DNA from: Hirudinaria manillensis
Taxonomy: Eukaryota; Annelida; Clitellata; Hirudinida; Hirudinidae
Direction of reading: 5' to 3'
DNA: 64,000 bases
Assembly: GCA_034509925.1 (NCBI GenBank)
Contig: CM067530.1
Coordinates: 2,697,001-2,761,000, forward strand
Both the position numbers and the translations under genes were made by a program. A model generated the notes under the pieces. The model was given only the letters and a program-made list of their open reading frames with translations, did not search any database and was not told the origin of the DNA. Positions 11,262 to 25,100 of the stretch are shown here, piece after piece (position 1 is the first letter of the stretch; every line of letters begins with the position of its first letter).

Positions 11262-12703
11262 TCACAACGCGAGCGAGAAATTAGTGAATTGTTCTGTTTC
11301 TTTATGTCGTTTTTCACTCGCCTTTAACAGAAAGTCTCCCCTGTCCACCTCTATTATTTTCTTTGTTGGTCGGATGTAATGCTCTCGTCGTATAGTCACA
11401 TCTACGAGTGGAAAGTGATCAGGAGATGCTTTTACCAGCAGCCTTTCTTCATCACTTTTCGGTTGAAAACGACCTTTCTTCACAATTTTGTTTTTAAGAA
11501 AGAAGAGCAGGAATGTAATCAGAATAGCGACCACAATAAGGGCGAGGAATGCAGTGTTTCGGCGAATGAATTGCAAAGCTTCAGATTCTCGAGCATAACA
11601 AAAGCTGACATCGTTGGTGGCTGTTGAGTCCGTTTCGCCGTTCGACGGACATGGAAAACAGCTGGTCATAAGATCGAATGGCTGGTAACTGTTCTTAGGG
11701 CATTCTGTGCAATTTAAAGTGACATTATCAAAGTAATGACCTGCCAAGCACGGAAGGCATAAAATGTCCTTCCAAAGAACGTAATTCTCCTGACACAAAT
11801 TAACAAAAACTGGTTCCAAGACCGTCGGTTCCAGTCTGAATTCCGGCATTCTCACATAGTCTCTAAGAATTTCAAAATATTTTTGAGGGTCTGATTCTAC
11901 CTCTCGCCATCTCATGGCACTGTCTACAGAGGAGTTCAAGAGTTTGCCTCTGGTCTGAGAATAATAGCATTCCAAAGTTTTGCAAGATTTTTTAAAATCT
12001 CTGATTCTGTCCTCGCAATAAATTGTTATCGTGGCAAAGGCCGTACTGTAAGTACTAGAATAATAGCAAGATGTTTTACCGACTTTATAAATCAATCCAT
12101 GGTGTAAGGTGATGGGATTGTGTTTGATAAGGAGGTCTATATTAAAAGCCTTTTGTTGGATTAGCTCTTCCAAACACATTGGCATCCTATAGACCATAGT
12201 GTATTCCAGTCTGATATGGGGAATGTCGTAAACAACTACATAATGTTCGGACAACTCTTGTTGATTCAGCACACACATCACCCTTCTGGTGTCCTCGAGC
12301 TGAGCATGCTTTAGAAACAGCGACCCTTTTGACATATTAATTTCGAGCTTATTGCCTAAAATCTATAAAAATCTTGAATTAAAAACTTTTAATTTAACAT
12401 ATAATAGGAAATAAGAGAGCGAAAATTCACCGGCATTCCTTCGGTGTCGACCCATTTGAAATCCTTATTAGTGCTATTGTCGTCAAAGAGACTACCGTTT
12501 ATACAAGATACTTGAACAGGACTTAAAGCTTCCACGAAGTGAGGATTAGCGATAGAGTTGGCCCATGTTCCTAAATTGTCCATTATGGAGGCGTTTAGAG
12601 ATAAATCACAGAAGATTGGAAAGGTGCAGTTGATTATAAATATAATTAATTCCGTTTTCGAAAAAACAAACATCTTTGGACTCGGTTCTTTGAAAGTTAC
12701 CAT
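11262..12703 (-). CDS. Single-pass membrane protein, Ig-like plus ephrin-receptor-like Cys-rich domain
   Basis: Two exons, 12703-12431 and 12362-11262, joined in phase 0; 457 residues (a second ATG at 12673 gives 447 and a cleaner signal peptide). After a hydrophobic leader (ELIIFIINCTFPIFC) comes an Ig-like region with a Cys, FKW and RRVMCVL pattern. A long ectodomain follows, then a Cys-rich stretch CLPCLAGHYFDNVTLNCTEC with more CxxC pairs, typical of the GCC2/GCC3 (ephrin-receptor-like) module. A membrane segment FLALIVVAILITFLLFFL leads to a basic/acidic tail of about 80 residues. The fold and orientation suggest a cell-surface receptor or adhesion protein. I know no named family with this order. 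It converges on the MyTH4-FERM gene with about 100 bp between stops and lies just downstream of the RLR. Confidence 0.7.
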
Positions 12704-13045
12704 CTCACTGTTTTGCTGAGCGTCACATGTATTTTGTATATTGTCTGTTATTGCGTGACGTATTTATTTTCATAATAACGATGGGGCTCTTTAAGAGTAC
12801 AGGTCGATGTTGAGTTTGCTTGTTGAACCTGAATGCAATCGTCTGCTTGCTACTGAACATAAAAGAGGTTGTGATCGAATGATCGATTGACAACCACGGA
12901 GAAGCACTGGGGGTCTATTGTTCAACAACAGAAAACATTTTTTTTAGCTAACATCTATTTATTTTAAATTAATTTCCAAAGCCTCTGATGTTCTAGTAAG
13001 TCATGTCTATCCCTTATATCATTTGGACATGATCAAAAGGTATAA
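12704..13045. other. Intergenic gap between two minus-strand genes
   Basis: 342 bp holding the promoter and leader of the Ig-like membrane gene and the 3'UTR of the RLR gene. Several AT-rich runs; no further structure seen. Confidence 0.4.
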
Positions 13046-16000
13046 TCAATAATATCCAGATGTTGAATCCATACAACTCTCGTCGTCAATGAACATCTTA
13101 TTCCAATCGTCACCTAGACCTGGAAAAGAATGTGCTTCAGAAACTTCTTTGAGGTCATCAAGAGTTAAAGATGCCACTGGAAATGGCACCTGTTTCCATT
13201 GTTTGTAGCTGCTTTGTGATGCCCCACTTTTTACTACAAAACTGTTCACCTGTGTTAAACAAACAAAAGTAAGAATAGCCACTATAATAATTAATTTCTT
13301 CTGTCAAAACCTTTATAACTGGGAAAGGGACGTTTTTGTAAAGGGCCATAATTCCCCAATCCATTTTGCATTTGGAGCAATATATCTTTCCAGTCTTTGC
13401 AAAGTCCTTGCTCAGTTCCTTTGACTTCGGATGAGGTCTGATTTCAATGCGATCTCTGACTGCTGGGTCTATTATGACATGATGAGAATCCTGAATCTTC
13501 TTGATGTCATATGACATTGCTGCGAGCTGATCGCATTTGATGCATCTCAACTCAAACTCCTGACCATCCAAATGATTCCCTCTGAGGTCCTTGGATGCAT
13601 GCTTACAATATTCTGACAATCTCCTACTGATCTAAAACAGTATAATTGTTAGCCAAATAGGACAATGGTAGCTAATAATTCATAATTATGTTTACTAAGG
13701 CTTCGCTTTGTAACTGATGAATTGAATTTTTCCTTTCCTGATATCCTAAACTTTGAAATTCAGCAATGGCTCTTTTCATCATTTCCTCCCTAATTGCATT
13801 TTTCTCTTCCTTCTCTGATGCGCCTCGCCCTTTTTCTGCCACCAAGACATATTTAGCATTGTCTTTCCTTGCTCTTCCTAGAAGAAATTATAATTTGTTA
13901 CTCTATTTGCACGAGAAATAATCCAAACCAAATTTCTTAATTTACCTCTGGTTTGAACTCTGGCAATGGAGTTGGTGACGTGCTCGTATCTAATGACGAT
14001 GTTGCACTTCTGCACGTCGAGACCTTCCTCGGCGACCGAAGTCGCAACTATGACCTTGTGCTCTCCGTCTCGGAAATATTTCAAGACGTCGTCCTGTTGC
14101 ACGCTGGTCATACCTGAGAACGCAACGTGGAATACAAAATGGCGGACAAAATCATGTAATGAAAAGATTTGACTCAAAAACCTTCTCTATTGGCAGGGGC
14201 ATTCGTTCCGACCAATTTGGTTGGATTGAGAGGTTGCAGCTCCGGAGTTTCGTTCATCCAGTTGACAAGGGCTGTTGCCATTTCTCTTGTTTTGCAAAAT
14301 ATTATGCAGCGGGAATCGCTATTCTCCTTATAGTAATCACTTATCATGAGCTTCATTTTTTCCAACTTTGGATTATCAAATTTTGGGTCATTGGCTACAG
14401 AACTCAAATATTGACTTTTACCTGAAAATGATTAATAATATTATTTAAAATTATTTATATATATTCACACATAAGGAAAAATTACAAAATATAAATTAGC
14501 ATCTACACACTCTTCCACTGATTAACTAGAGAATCATTGAGTCCCTCTGGTAAAGGCAATGACGAATAATCCTCTCTCTCTATTTTAAGTTCTATGTAGT
14601 TCAAAGCATCTTTGGTTCTACAGTCAGCATTTATCATAAGAGAGTTGTTGTACATCTGGAATAGTGAATGATACAGAAGTTTTGTTTTGCTAATATTTAT
14701 TCTCATTAATCAGCAAATTTAATGAGTTAAATTGACTTATGTCTCAACCAATTCAATTAAATGAAAGTACCAGTTTTGAAAATCTGGTTCGTGAGAAGGA
14801 AGGCAGGCACAAGCAAGACCTAACTTAAATATTTTTGTGCAACTTATACTTACAATCAGATAGTCAATCAAAGTGATGTAGAACATGCGAGTGTTCTGCC
14901 TGTGTATGGTGCATGCAGCTTTCCTTATCCTACTCAGCCACTGAATGTAGGGATCGTATCCCCTTTCGGATGGCTGCAACTTCAAGTCCTTTGTGAAGTT
15001 TTTTGTTTCTTTTTCAGCATTAATTCTCTCTGGATTGCAAATGATTCACAATTACTGTGTTATAACAGTGCAAACTTAAAGTATCAATTTCATAATTATC
15101 AGAGATAAAACCTGGAGAGTCAATCATTTGCTTTTCTATATCTGCCATTATTTTGTTTACAGCTTTATCAAACGGATCATCAGCCCTTCCATCAAGCTCC
15201 ATTGTCTCTGAAATTAAATTCCAGCATTCAAAATAAAATTTCAGTAATTTTGTAGATTTTACAGTTTCGTAAGCTTAAGCAGTAACAACAGGAGAGACTC
15301 AAATGATTTACCTTCATCTGGTTTGTTACTGTGCTGTGCAAGTTCTTTCAAATTTTTGTTAACAACACAAATGGCTGGACTATCAAGGTTTGCACAGATC
15401 TGCATGACGTGGTCCACAGCATCCTTCATGGTTTTGGCTTTGCCCACTCCAATTGATGCCGTCAGGCCTACAATCTGTTAAGAAGATGTGTAACATGTTT
15501 TTCAGCTTCAAAATAGAATGGAAAACTTCAAATTCTATTGTTAATAAAAGGTAATATTTATTTAATTTGTATATTTCTAAACAATAACATCTTTGATCCC
15601 TTTAAAGATGGACAGACCCATATAAATGAGTTGCTGAAAAGTTAATAATCAGATGCAATAGCCAACATACATGTACTTTCGTGCACATATGTAAAGACAG
15701 TAATAATTATCTTTACGATGATATTAAATATTGCATAAGCATAGCAGGCTTCCTCAAGCAACTTATTAATCAATTTTTGATTCAACTCATGCACCCAATG
15801 CTTGGGATAAAATCTAACCTGAGGAAGTTGGGCGTTCCTGTCATTGTGTCGGATAGAAAGATAATTGGACATAATGGTGTTGTAGGGATGCTCCTTATTT
15901 GTATGGTGGCACTCATCGAATACTATGAGCGACAGTTTCCTCAGGAAGTCTGTGTCACTGCCCAACTGGTTGAGCAAAATTTGAGGAGTCAAGACGAACA

Positions 16001-19000
16001 TGTCCTGAAAACGGTAAATTTTGTCACCACTTTGCTATCTATCCGATCCTTTTTTCTATTTTCCACTAACTGCGGAGTTCATGAGATTGTCCAAAGAGAG
16101 GTCGCTGGAGCCACTCAAACCGATGACTCGTTCGTTGCAATATTTTTGCATCTGCTTTTTCTGCTGCTCAACCAGAGCTACCGTAGGAACTATGAACACG
16201 ACCTTACTGTTTCCTGTCTTTTTCAAATGTTCCTGGATCGAAAGCAAGTGTTAGAGTTGAGATTGAACATTCCACATTTAAAGGAGTTTAAACATTCTAA
16301 AGAAATATATTAGCTTCACTCACCTTAATGATGTGAATAGCAACGTGGGTTTTTCCACTTCCAGTGGGCGCAACGATGATGCAGTTTCCGCCCGTCAGGG
16401 CATGTTCTGCCAATTCCTTCTGATAATCTCGGAGTTCAAAATCGGTTGCAACCGGAGTGGCATTGGATGGTTTCCCTCTTTTGTATTGTGACCCAAAACT
16501 CTCTGCTTATGAAAAGTTCAATTTGATTCTTTAAATAGTTGAGCATAGAAGCATTATCATCAATGGGCTATTACTAGAGACATTTCAAAGTTTATCTAAT
16601 AATACTGACTAGAATAACTGTTATTGAAACCTTTAGTGGTCACCATCTCCTCAACATATGAGACATCAAAAGCACCTGATATTATTAAATAAACATATTA
16701 TCAATTTCAGGTGAAATATTTAAATTAGTTATAAGACAATCTGCTTCACTGATTGATTGCATTGACTTTGATAACAAATGCAAATGGCCTAATTGAACCA
16801 ATGGTTTGTAATCACATCGGGACAAATAGAAAAAAGGATTTAAATACCAAGTGGGAGATTTAACCTTGAAGTATATCCATTGAATATGCTGCTAGGTCAT
16901 GATTTTTAAATTCTACAGTGACGATTCCATCTTTAATTTCAATGCTCTTTTTCCCATGCGGACCAATCTGATAGGTCGACAGTTGGACATAAAAAGTCAT
17001 GAATAGAAATTAGCTAATAATAATAACAATAATAATAAAAATAATAATAAAACAATACCTCAATCATATCCATTAATGGTTCTAATGCTTGGTAAGCTTC
17101 CATCATTGAAGGAGAAATTGCATTGCATTTTGCAAGTCCTTTGATTTGAAGCTTATTTGGATTCAGGATGGTTTCTGAAGATGTATCTGAAGGATAAAAA
17201 TCTTTATTTATATTTCTGAAAATATATTTCAATCAATTTGTCTCTTTCACAATTTCACTGTTTTTCAATCAAAGAGTATAAACTCTTCAGGCTGTGTAAG
17301 ATATATATCTTGCATAAAAGCATTCAAACTTCCACGAGCTTTTTATGGACCTTTTATGGTTTAATTCTTGAAAATAAGCACCAAACGTGAGAAATTACTT
17401 ACTTCTGATTTCTTCTCTATTCAAATGTTGATCTTCGTCGGGCTCTTCATCATCAGCTTTGAAATGATAACAACTTGGTTCCTCTGTTTCTGAGTAAAAT
17501 AGTTGGTTTTAAGAAGCTTACTTAACAAGTTCTGCTAGTATTTCCAACATTTTGTTTATACAAGTCAGTAGCCCTGACAACATTCATTAAGTGTAGCATT
17601 CAAAACTTTTTGGGAATCTTTTATGGGAGATCTATATAAATGGCCAGATGATTGCGGTGCCTTTACAATAAATTCTGATGCCTAAGGTGAAAGGTCAGTC
17701 AAATAAATAATTACATAAAACTACTATTTCCACATGAAATAGAGCAAAATACCTTTCTGCAATGCTTTGCAATGTTCAAAAAAAAATGTTTGAAATGTGA
17801 ATGACTGAAACATTGAGGAAATTATAATACCAAATAAACGGTTATGATATGATGAGTTACATCGACTTTATTAGTTAACATTATTCGATATTATTCCATT
17901 AATTTAAAAAATTAAAATACAACTCTATAATGTTTCAAAGTTTTATATTGAAACTAAAAACAAAGATGGACACGAAGTGAAGAATTAAAAACATGCCTTT
18001 GGTCTGACCGACGGCAGCGTCGGTTTCCAGCTCGCTACGACCGGATTCCGTCTTCTCGTTCAAGTCTGCTTCATTCTGCCGACATGAATTCAATTCGCCA
18101 CCTGCATCTGTAACAGATCACCAAAGGGTTTATTGCATTTAAGAAAGTGAGTCTAAAGGAAAATGTCGACAAGATGATCAGGAAATTTTGATCGGTTTAC
18201 GTATTTACTGTGAAATGCTTTTGCATCCTCTTTGGCAGGCCTTTCCTTCTGGTTATTTGAATTCATTTCTTGGGCCATATCTGTTTTCAGGGTTGTTATA
18301 ACTATGCCATCACTATAAAATTATTGTTGTTTTTTTCATTAATTCAATAAAGCAGATTCACCTTTGATGTGAGCAATCTTTTTACATACAGCCATCTCAT
18401 CATCTAGAAATTAGTATTTTAAACCATGAAGACTTCATCAACAATGGCACAGCAATCGTAACACGGTATCTGTCAAAAGGCTGGGACGGGGGCTAATATT
18501 TTGCATTTTGTCTAGTTTTTAGAAAAACCGTAGCATTCAATTACTCAAAGTTCCAATTATTTCATGCTTCACTTAATAAAATTTCAATAAGTTTTTGTGA
18601 AGTAAAATTTGAACATGAATGAAACTCCACAAAAAAATGAGTGTCCCAACCTTAAGACAGGGACTTTAATACAAGTAATAGACATTACCAGTACTAAAAT
18701 TAGCAAACTAACCTTTGGGATTAAAACCCAGTGCTTCTAAAGCACTTGTTTCTTTGCATTCTTGGAGAGCCCTAATGATATAAAACTCACTTTTTTTTTT
18801 TGAAATCAAATATTTTATCAGGCTTAAGATTTTATAGAAAATTCCACTTTGATTCAATATGATGTGTTTCTCTGAAAGGCTGAAATTTTGATTTATACCA
18901 TTCAATCAATTTGAAATTTATTTCAAAATAAATAAGGTAGTCATTTCATTGGCAAATTTTTTATTTTTCATCACCTGACATTTTAGGAGCTAATTCTCAA

Positions 19001-20927
19001 TAAATGATAAATAATGTCCCTTAAATGTTTACTAATAATTTAGAAGTAAAGTAAGCCAACCTTAAGCATTTCCACATATAAAGGTATTCTACTACAGGAT
19101 GTATATCGATGGCATTTAACGGATATCTGAGCCATTTCAAGTATTTGAAGAAAACTTCATTTTCTTCAGGATTCACTTTCAAACTTGTTCTTGTTTCTTC
19201 GGGAATTCCTCCTATCGGTTTTCAAAGGCTTCCAATTATGATTATGTTATCCCAATTATCCCAGTTATCCCAATTGACAATAAAAAAACATTGCCATGAA
19301 CAAAATTTAACAAGAGTACCTCCATCCTCATATACAAATTCATTCACAATCTTCCTTAGACTTTCATCAGATTCTATGAATAAAAATATCAATATCTGAA
19401 CTTTTGTCAAGTCAAGTATCACAAAATCAGAAGTGAAATGAAAGACTTTATACTGGCAAGGTGTATCAGACCATTCAGTATCTGATCTCCCTGAAGCTAC
19501 TTCAAGGAGTGTATTATTGGATAAGTGACATACAAAAGCCAATTCAAGGGCCAACATCTAGCCATAAACCTACACAGACCCTATTTTAACCCAACCCTAT
19601 CTCCCGACTCTGGCGATCCAAGGCAATCCAATAAAACTTGTGCCTGTGAGTTGGCTTTTGTCTGGCACTTATCCAGGTACCAAAAGAGCAATTGTGTCAC
19701 ATCATGCAGTGGTTTTCAAAATAAAGACAGATTGAAATGTCTAATCAAATGGAAATGATAATATATAACATATGGACATAATGCATTGTTAATTTCAGAT
19801 GCTATTGGTTGGCACATCATTCAAGTCTTGCACGTTTGGCTTACCAGCTTCAAGAAAAACAGGACTCAGCGACTGTATGGCTTCGTGTTCTTTTAGTTCT
19901 TTCAAGCATTTCAGGAATGTAAAGAACCAACCATCCATGGTGGACAAGTAACAAATCGCAGATGTCCATTCAAATTTATCACATGCTTCTTTCAGTAAGT
20001 TTTTGTGTAGAAGTCTAGATATAAATAAATAATAATAAATTCTCAACATTAGATGAATTTTGTAATCCATATTTTAAATAATAAATAATAATAATAATAA
20101 TATTATTATTATAATTTAATATAATATATTTGATATTTATGTAATTATTCCAAAACACTCAACTCAACTCAGCCCATTCATTCTAATCTTATCTGCTTTA
20201 ACCTAGAAAAGACTGGAAACCAGTCTAAGAACAACAGTTGCTAATAATTATGAAATATTATAGAATAAACTCACTTAATAATTCCTTTCTCATAGTAATA
20301 GCTGAGTATTGAGTCCCAATTCATGCGATTCATCGTTTTGCTGTTCTTTATCACCAGTTCATTAAATACTCTCTCATCTTGGACCTCTTTCTTATCAAGC
20401 AGATTGTATAATTTAGTCATTCCTGGAAAATATTAAAAATGATTATTTTAAATATGGAATGTTATAAATTTTATTTTTATCCTTAAGTAATTATTCTAAA
20501 CATTATTTTTGATATTCAAGAAATTCACACTGAAATTGAAATTCGATTTTTTTTTATTGCCTAGTTATTCCTATTTGATGAATATTGACGAATATGTTGT
20601 GTTAAAATAAACCACTTATCACTGGCCTGCTTGATTAAGACAATCTTTGAAGCGTTGAAAGAGTGCTTTGGATGGATTTTTCATTAGATATTTAAAAAAT
20701 TCCGCTTTGAGTTCTGATTCAGAAATTCTCCCTTCCAGGTCAGTTTTTTTCGCTAAACAAATCGAACAAATTGGAATTTTAAAAGACAATTTTCCAAGTT
20801 CACGACTTTACTTACGTTCAAAAGAAGTGTGGTAAATCAAGAGATGAGCGATATCAACATTATTTAACAATTGCCTGGTTTCCTGCATGATTTGGACTTC
20901 CGAACTGGAGACGCTCATTTCTGACAT
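13046..20927 (-). CDS. RIG-I-like receptor (CARD-helicase-RD), MDA5/RIG-I type
   Basis: Cytosolic viral dsRNA sensor. Twenty-six phase-consistent exons, 1209 residues: 20927-20816, 20752-20627, 20422-20275, 20014-19845, 19373-19320, 19211-19061, 18771-18713, 18403-18362, 18280-18209, 18107-17997, 17489-17403, 17186-17059, 16967-16865, 16675-16631, 16502-16324, 16232-16071, 16004-15819, 15474-15312, 15207-15112, 15029-14854, 14655-14511, 14421-14182, 14113-13946, 13877-13696, 13631-13311, 13249-13046. CARD1 (1-80) and CARD2 (82-185) resemble RIG-I ([31 protein letters not shown]); a possible third death fold spans 190-275. An acidic linker (275-465) precedes the DExD/H helicase: [54 protein letters not shown]. 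The C-terminal RD has two CxxC pairs ([18 protein letters not shown]) for zinc. Vertebrate MDA5 has about 1025 residues, so this one is enlarged. Two introns appear to use GC donors. Orthology to MDA5 or RIG-I is not decided. Confidence 0.92.
19518..19675. mobile_element. Candidate MITE in an RLR intron
   Basis: A 158-bp segment begins with TGGATAAGTGACATACAAAA and ends with the inverted counterpart; the two 25-bp ends match at 23 positions. It lies in the intron between the RLR exons 20014-19845 and 19373-19320 and has no coding capacity. The size and terminal inverted repeats fit a miniature inverted-repeat transposable element. I could not identify a target-site duplication, so the exact ends and superfamily are open. 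Confidence 0.55.
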
Positions 20928-21916
20928 CTTTCTCTCAGCTGAAAGGAAAATTATCTCCAACATATACAGCTCGATTCAATCTATAAGTTCTTACCTATCA
21001 GTTCTGCTCTAATTTAAGAAAAAAATGTTGTTAACAAGAGCTTATTACTAAACTATGTGAACTCAACCTACGACTTTATATTCTATCTGGCCTCATTCAG
21101 CGACTGCTTTCAGAAAAGCGAAACGTTGGGAATTTCCCTTATTTACGACATCGAAATCTTTTAACACGACTGCATCCTGTAATTCTCGACCATCAAATTA
21201 AAAATAAAAATACGCAAATTATTTAACAATGTTACAGTAATAATAAAGAGAAATTAAATAAATAAAGCTCAAAGCTTTATAAAGCTAAAATCAGCCAAGA
21301 ATTCATATCATTACCATATGGACCGTCCACAAAGTACGTCACTCGAGGGAAAAGGATGGAGTCTGAGAATTTGTGACAGTTTTTTTTTCTTCTAATTTTT
21401 GGTTTGAACGTGTTATATAATTTTGTTATTACTGATTCATCACTTAACAATAGTTTGCGTTCATTGGACAAACATAGACCAGACGCCTCTCATGCTAAAG
21501 ACCTCGAATATACTCGCATATATATATATATATGCTCTTGCATTGGAATGACATTCATGGATCCACAATTAACTGATGGTTAGCAAAACGATTAACGAGG
21601 TAATCAATTAATTATTTGACTAATTTATTTGTTTATTTATTATTTGACTAAAAAATAAAATATTACGGCGTCGAATATATATATATAAATCACCTACCTC
21701 TTGGTCAAGTCATTTGATTATTTGTTTGGCCTAACATTTTAATGAGTTTAATCATGAATTGTAGTTGGTTAGTTGGTTGATTTAATCAAGAATAAACCAT
21801 TCTCATAAATCCATATCTTGGATACTGTTCATCCAGAACACTAATTATAAAATTAAACAGTGAATAATAATAATAATAATAATAGAATAATAACAGTTAC
21901 CAATATCATAATCACA

Positions 21917-21948
<32 letters not shown>

Positions 21949-22122
21949 TTAATGAGCAATGATATCGAAGAGAAGCTTGGAAAATGTTAAATTCTTTATA
22001 CAAAAGTGAATTAGAATACATAGATAAAAGTTTCTTGGCTGAGTATTCTTCCCTCCTCCTTTGCTGGCGTAGAATTCAACTTCGCAGACGCCTCAGATGC
22101 CGTCACCACTTCGGCCCTTAAG
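20928..22122. other. Intergenic region between RLR and ULK with simple repeats
   Basis: It holds a possible RLR 5'UTR exon with a donor near 20993 (minus strand), then AT-rich sequence. Notable are a TATATATATA run near 21516-21532 and 21678-21687, and (AAT/ATA)n tracts at about 21865-21890 and 21918-21945. The short frames here have no family features. The region also contains the ULK 3'UTR near 22100. Confidence 0.4.
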
Positions 22123-25100
22123 CTACGCATGACTTGTTGACTTCATCACTCCGAGCATGGTCAGCCTCTTCTCGATTCCGGCTTTGTCTAGGGAAGGAAG
22201 TAATGGAGGTAAAGAGAAAAATTAAATTGCTACACATTGTACACATCAGTGTTACTCAGAGCAGTAGTCAAAAGTCACTCAGAATGAAAATCTAATGAAT
22301 GAACAAAAAACGACTAAAAATTACAAAAAATATGAACAATTCACCGATGACAGATTGAATGGTTAAATGCATTACTTCTCACAACAGACAAATAACGTTG
22401 GCTAACATTGCATAACATTAGCAGAAGTAAACATTCGATAAAGATTGAAAGATTTCAAGTACATTTGTTTAGAAGAGACTTGTCTTCTTCGCTGTTGCAT
22501 TGGGTCAACAGACTGTGCAGTATGACCAGGGCGTTGTGGTAGTGCGGCACGGACTGAGAAAGTCAAAGATGGATGATCGAGTAATTTATCGATTAAGTAT
22601 ATTTGATAAATTAATTGCAATAAATGTTGGGATCGTTCACTTAGGTAGCTCTTAAGTGGTTAAGGTAACCAGCAACACCTCCTTTAATACTAGCACTAAC
22701 CTATTGTGCCTACATATCTCCTTCAAAGGACATAGAAGATGAAGTGCTTAGAGTTAGTTGCAACGCTCGCTCACAAAAAACAAAGAAACAACCAGATTAA
22801 AACCTGAGATGGATTTCCTAAAAGTTCTTCCTTGGCTCCAACTTGTATCTAAAAATAAACATTGCATTATTTATTGTAAAAAACATACAAAATACAATCA
22901 TCAACAATCCTTATCTAAAAATAAACATTGCATCCTTTATTGTAAAACATACAAAATGCAATCATCAACAATCCTTATCTGTTTATCACGTGAATGATCT
23001 ATCGACTTACGAGTCATTGATACAAATATCAAAAACACACACACACACCCTTCCAAAAACAACAAACAATAAACAAAAGTCACTCACGGAAATAATGGCG
23101 TGGGAGTAAAGCAGTTTGTCCGCACAGAGACTCGAAAAAGTGAACGAGGACTCCATGGAGCGAAGGTGGAGGGAAATTATCTGATTGGACGTCGCCAGGC
23201 AATCCCTGTAGTGCTTGTTCATGTCTCTTAAACCTGGCAGAAGTTATTATAATATTATAATTCATGTTATTATATTATAGCATTTTATTATGTTATTATA
23301 TTATAGAATATTTTTTAAAATAATGAAATATAAAATAAAAATGTAAATAAAAGAAATATTCAGTCAAATGCAGACAATATAATATGTTACAAGTTACATC
23401 ACAGTATCGTCATATTATTATATTATAATTCATGTTATTATATTATAACATATTTTTAAAAATTAATGAAATATAAATTTTAAAAAAATATATAGTCAAA
23501 CGTGGACTTATGTTAAAAGGTACTATTATCGCCACTGCAAAGTCATCATTTCCTTCACCATGATAATCTCAACTAACATCTCATTGTTATCATTTAAAGT
23601 ACTTCTTATCACTTTCATGCTCACTTATCTTATTCACCAACAAATCGAGTCGCATCACATCACCACCACAAACTATTGTCTATAACAACATCAACAACAA
23701 TATCAACTACAATCTCACATCAAACCACTACTACAGACTAACAACAACGACGTCACATCACATCATGACCATAGACAAATAATAACAACAATGTCAACAT
23801 CATTATCAACCACAATCTCTCATAATGTCACGACTATAGACTAACAACAATGATAACATCAACAACAACAACGACTCACACGTCCTGACGTTAGTCGTAG
23901 AATGCAACCTCCCTGCATTGAGTTCCCTCCTTGCCATGTCCATGGAACTGGTCAGCATCTGCAGTGCCCTGATGTACAGGGACAACCTCTCCAGCTGGAG
24001 GTGGACGGTCCTCGGGACGCCGGTCGAGCTGCACGAGGAGGCCACGAGGGGTGGTTCGATGTAGGGGTAGGAAGACCGGTAAGACACCAGCAGTGGGTCA
24101 CCATGGGCATGGGCCATTTCCACGATGCACTCCACCAGGGCCAGGACGAAGTCGAGCTTTGCCACGACCTCGTTGTGCTCCCTCTTCGGGATTATTATTT
24201 TTTTTTTTTAAATTTGTTAAATATTTTTATTTGTTTTTGATCATTATCCTGTTTTTATCTTTAAGGAAACCCTCGATTTCCAAAAGTGTGATTGGTCGGT
24301 TCAAACGTAAACCACGTGCCGAAGGTCTTATCTTAGAAGTTTAAAGAAAGCCATGAATTCTTAATTTTATAATAATAATTATTATTATTATATTTTAAAC
24401 TTGCACATATTACACAATACCATGTCGTATTGTTTAAAATGTTCTATGAAACAAGGGAAAAGTCACAAACGTCGAGCAAAACTTCCTCGGTGAGTTCGGG
24501 GGGAACGAAATCAATGATTTCATCAAGACCAGTCGTGGTGCTTTCCGAATCCAGATGTCTGCTTGTTGCTGCTGCTTTTGGTTAAATATAGCAGCCAATC
24601 GTAAATTGTATCCAATGAATTAGTCTAATGTTGATGAAAACAAATGCTTAACAACAGTTGCTAATCACCTCTGAAACCCTCATTTAACTATTATTCATCT
24701 TCAATTTGATCAGGAAAAGCCAAATTATTATTATTATTATTATTATTATTATCACATAAAGGCACGGGCGAACCCCTCGCCTAACACAAATTGCTTAAGT
24801 AAACAAAAAGCAAAACCCTCTACATATCAAACAAACAATAAAACAACCAGTCACATCAAATATTTACAATCCCCAAAAAAATCATCCAATAACATTTTGA
24901 AGATGTCCAGGTTTGCAGCACCGACAACCGACCGAGGAAGATCATTCCACTCTTGGACAACTCTATTGCTGAAAAAAAACTTCCTCAAATCCCTGTGAGC
25001 AATGTTTGTTGATAGTTTCCAATCATGGCCCCTCGTTCTCTCCTCTGGGCAAAACATAAGCCTAGGGCATAGGAATTCTGGTGCAGTTCCTCTGATGATA

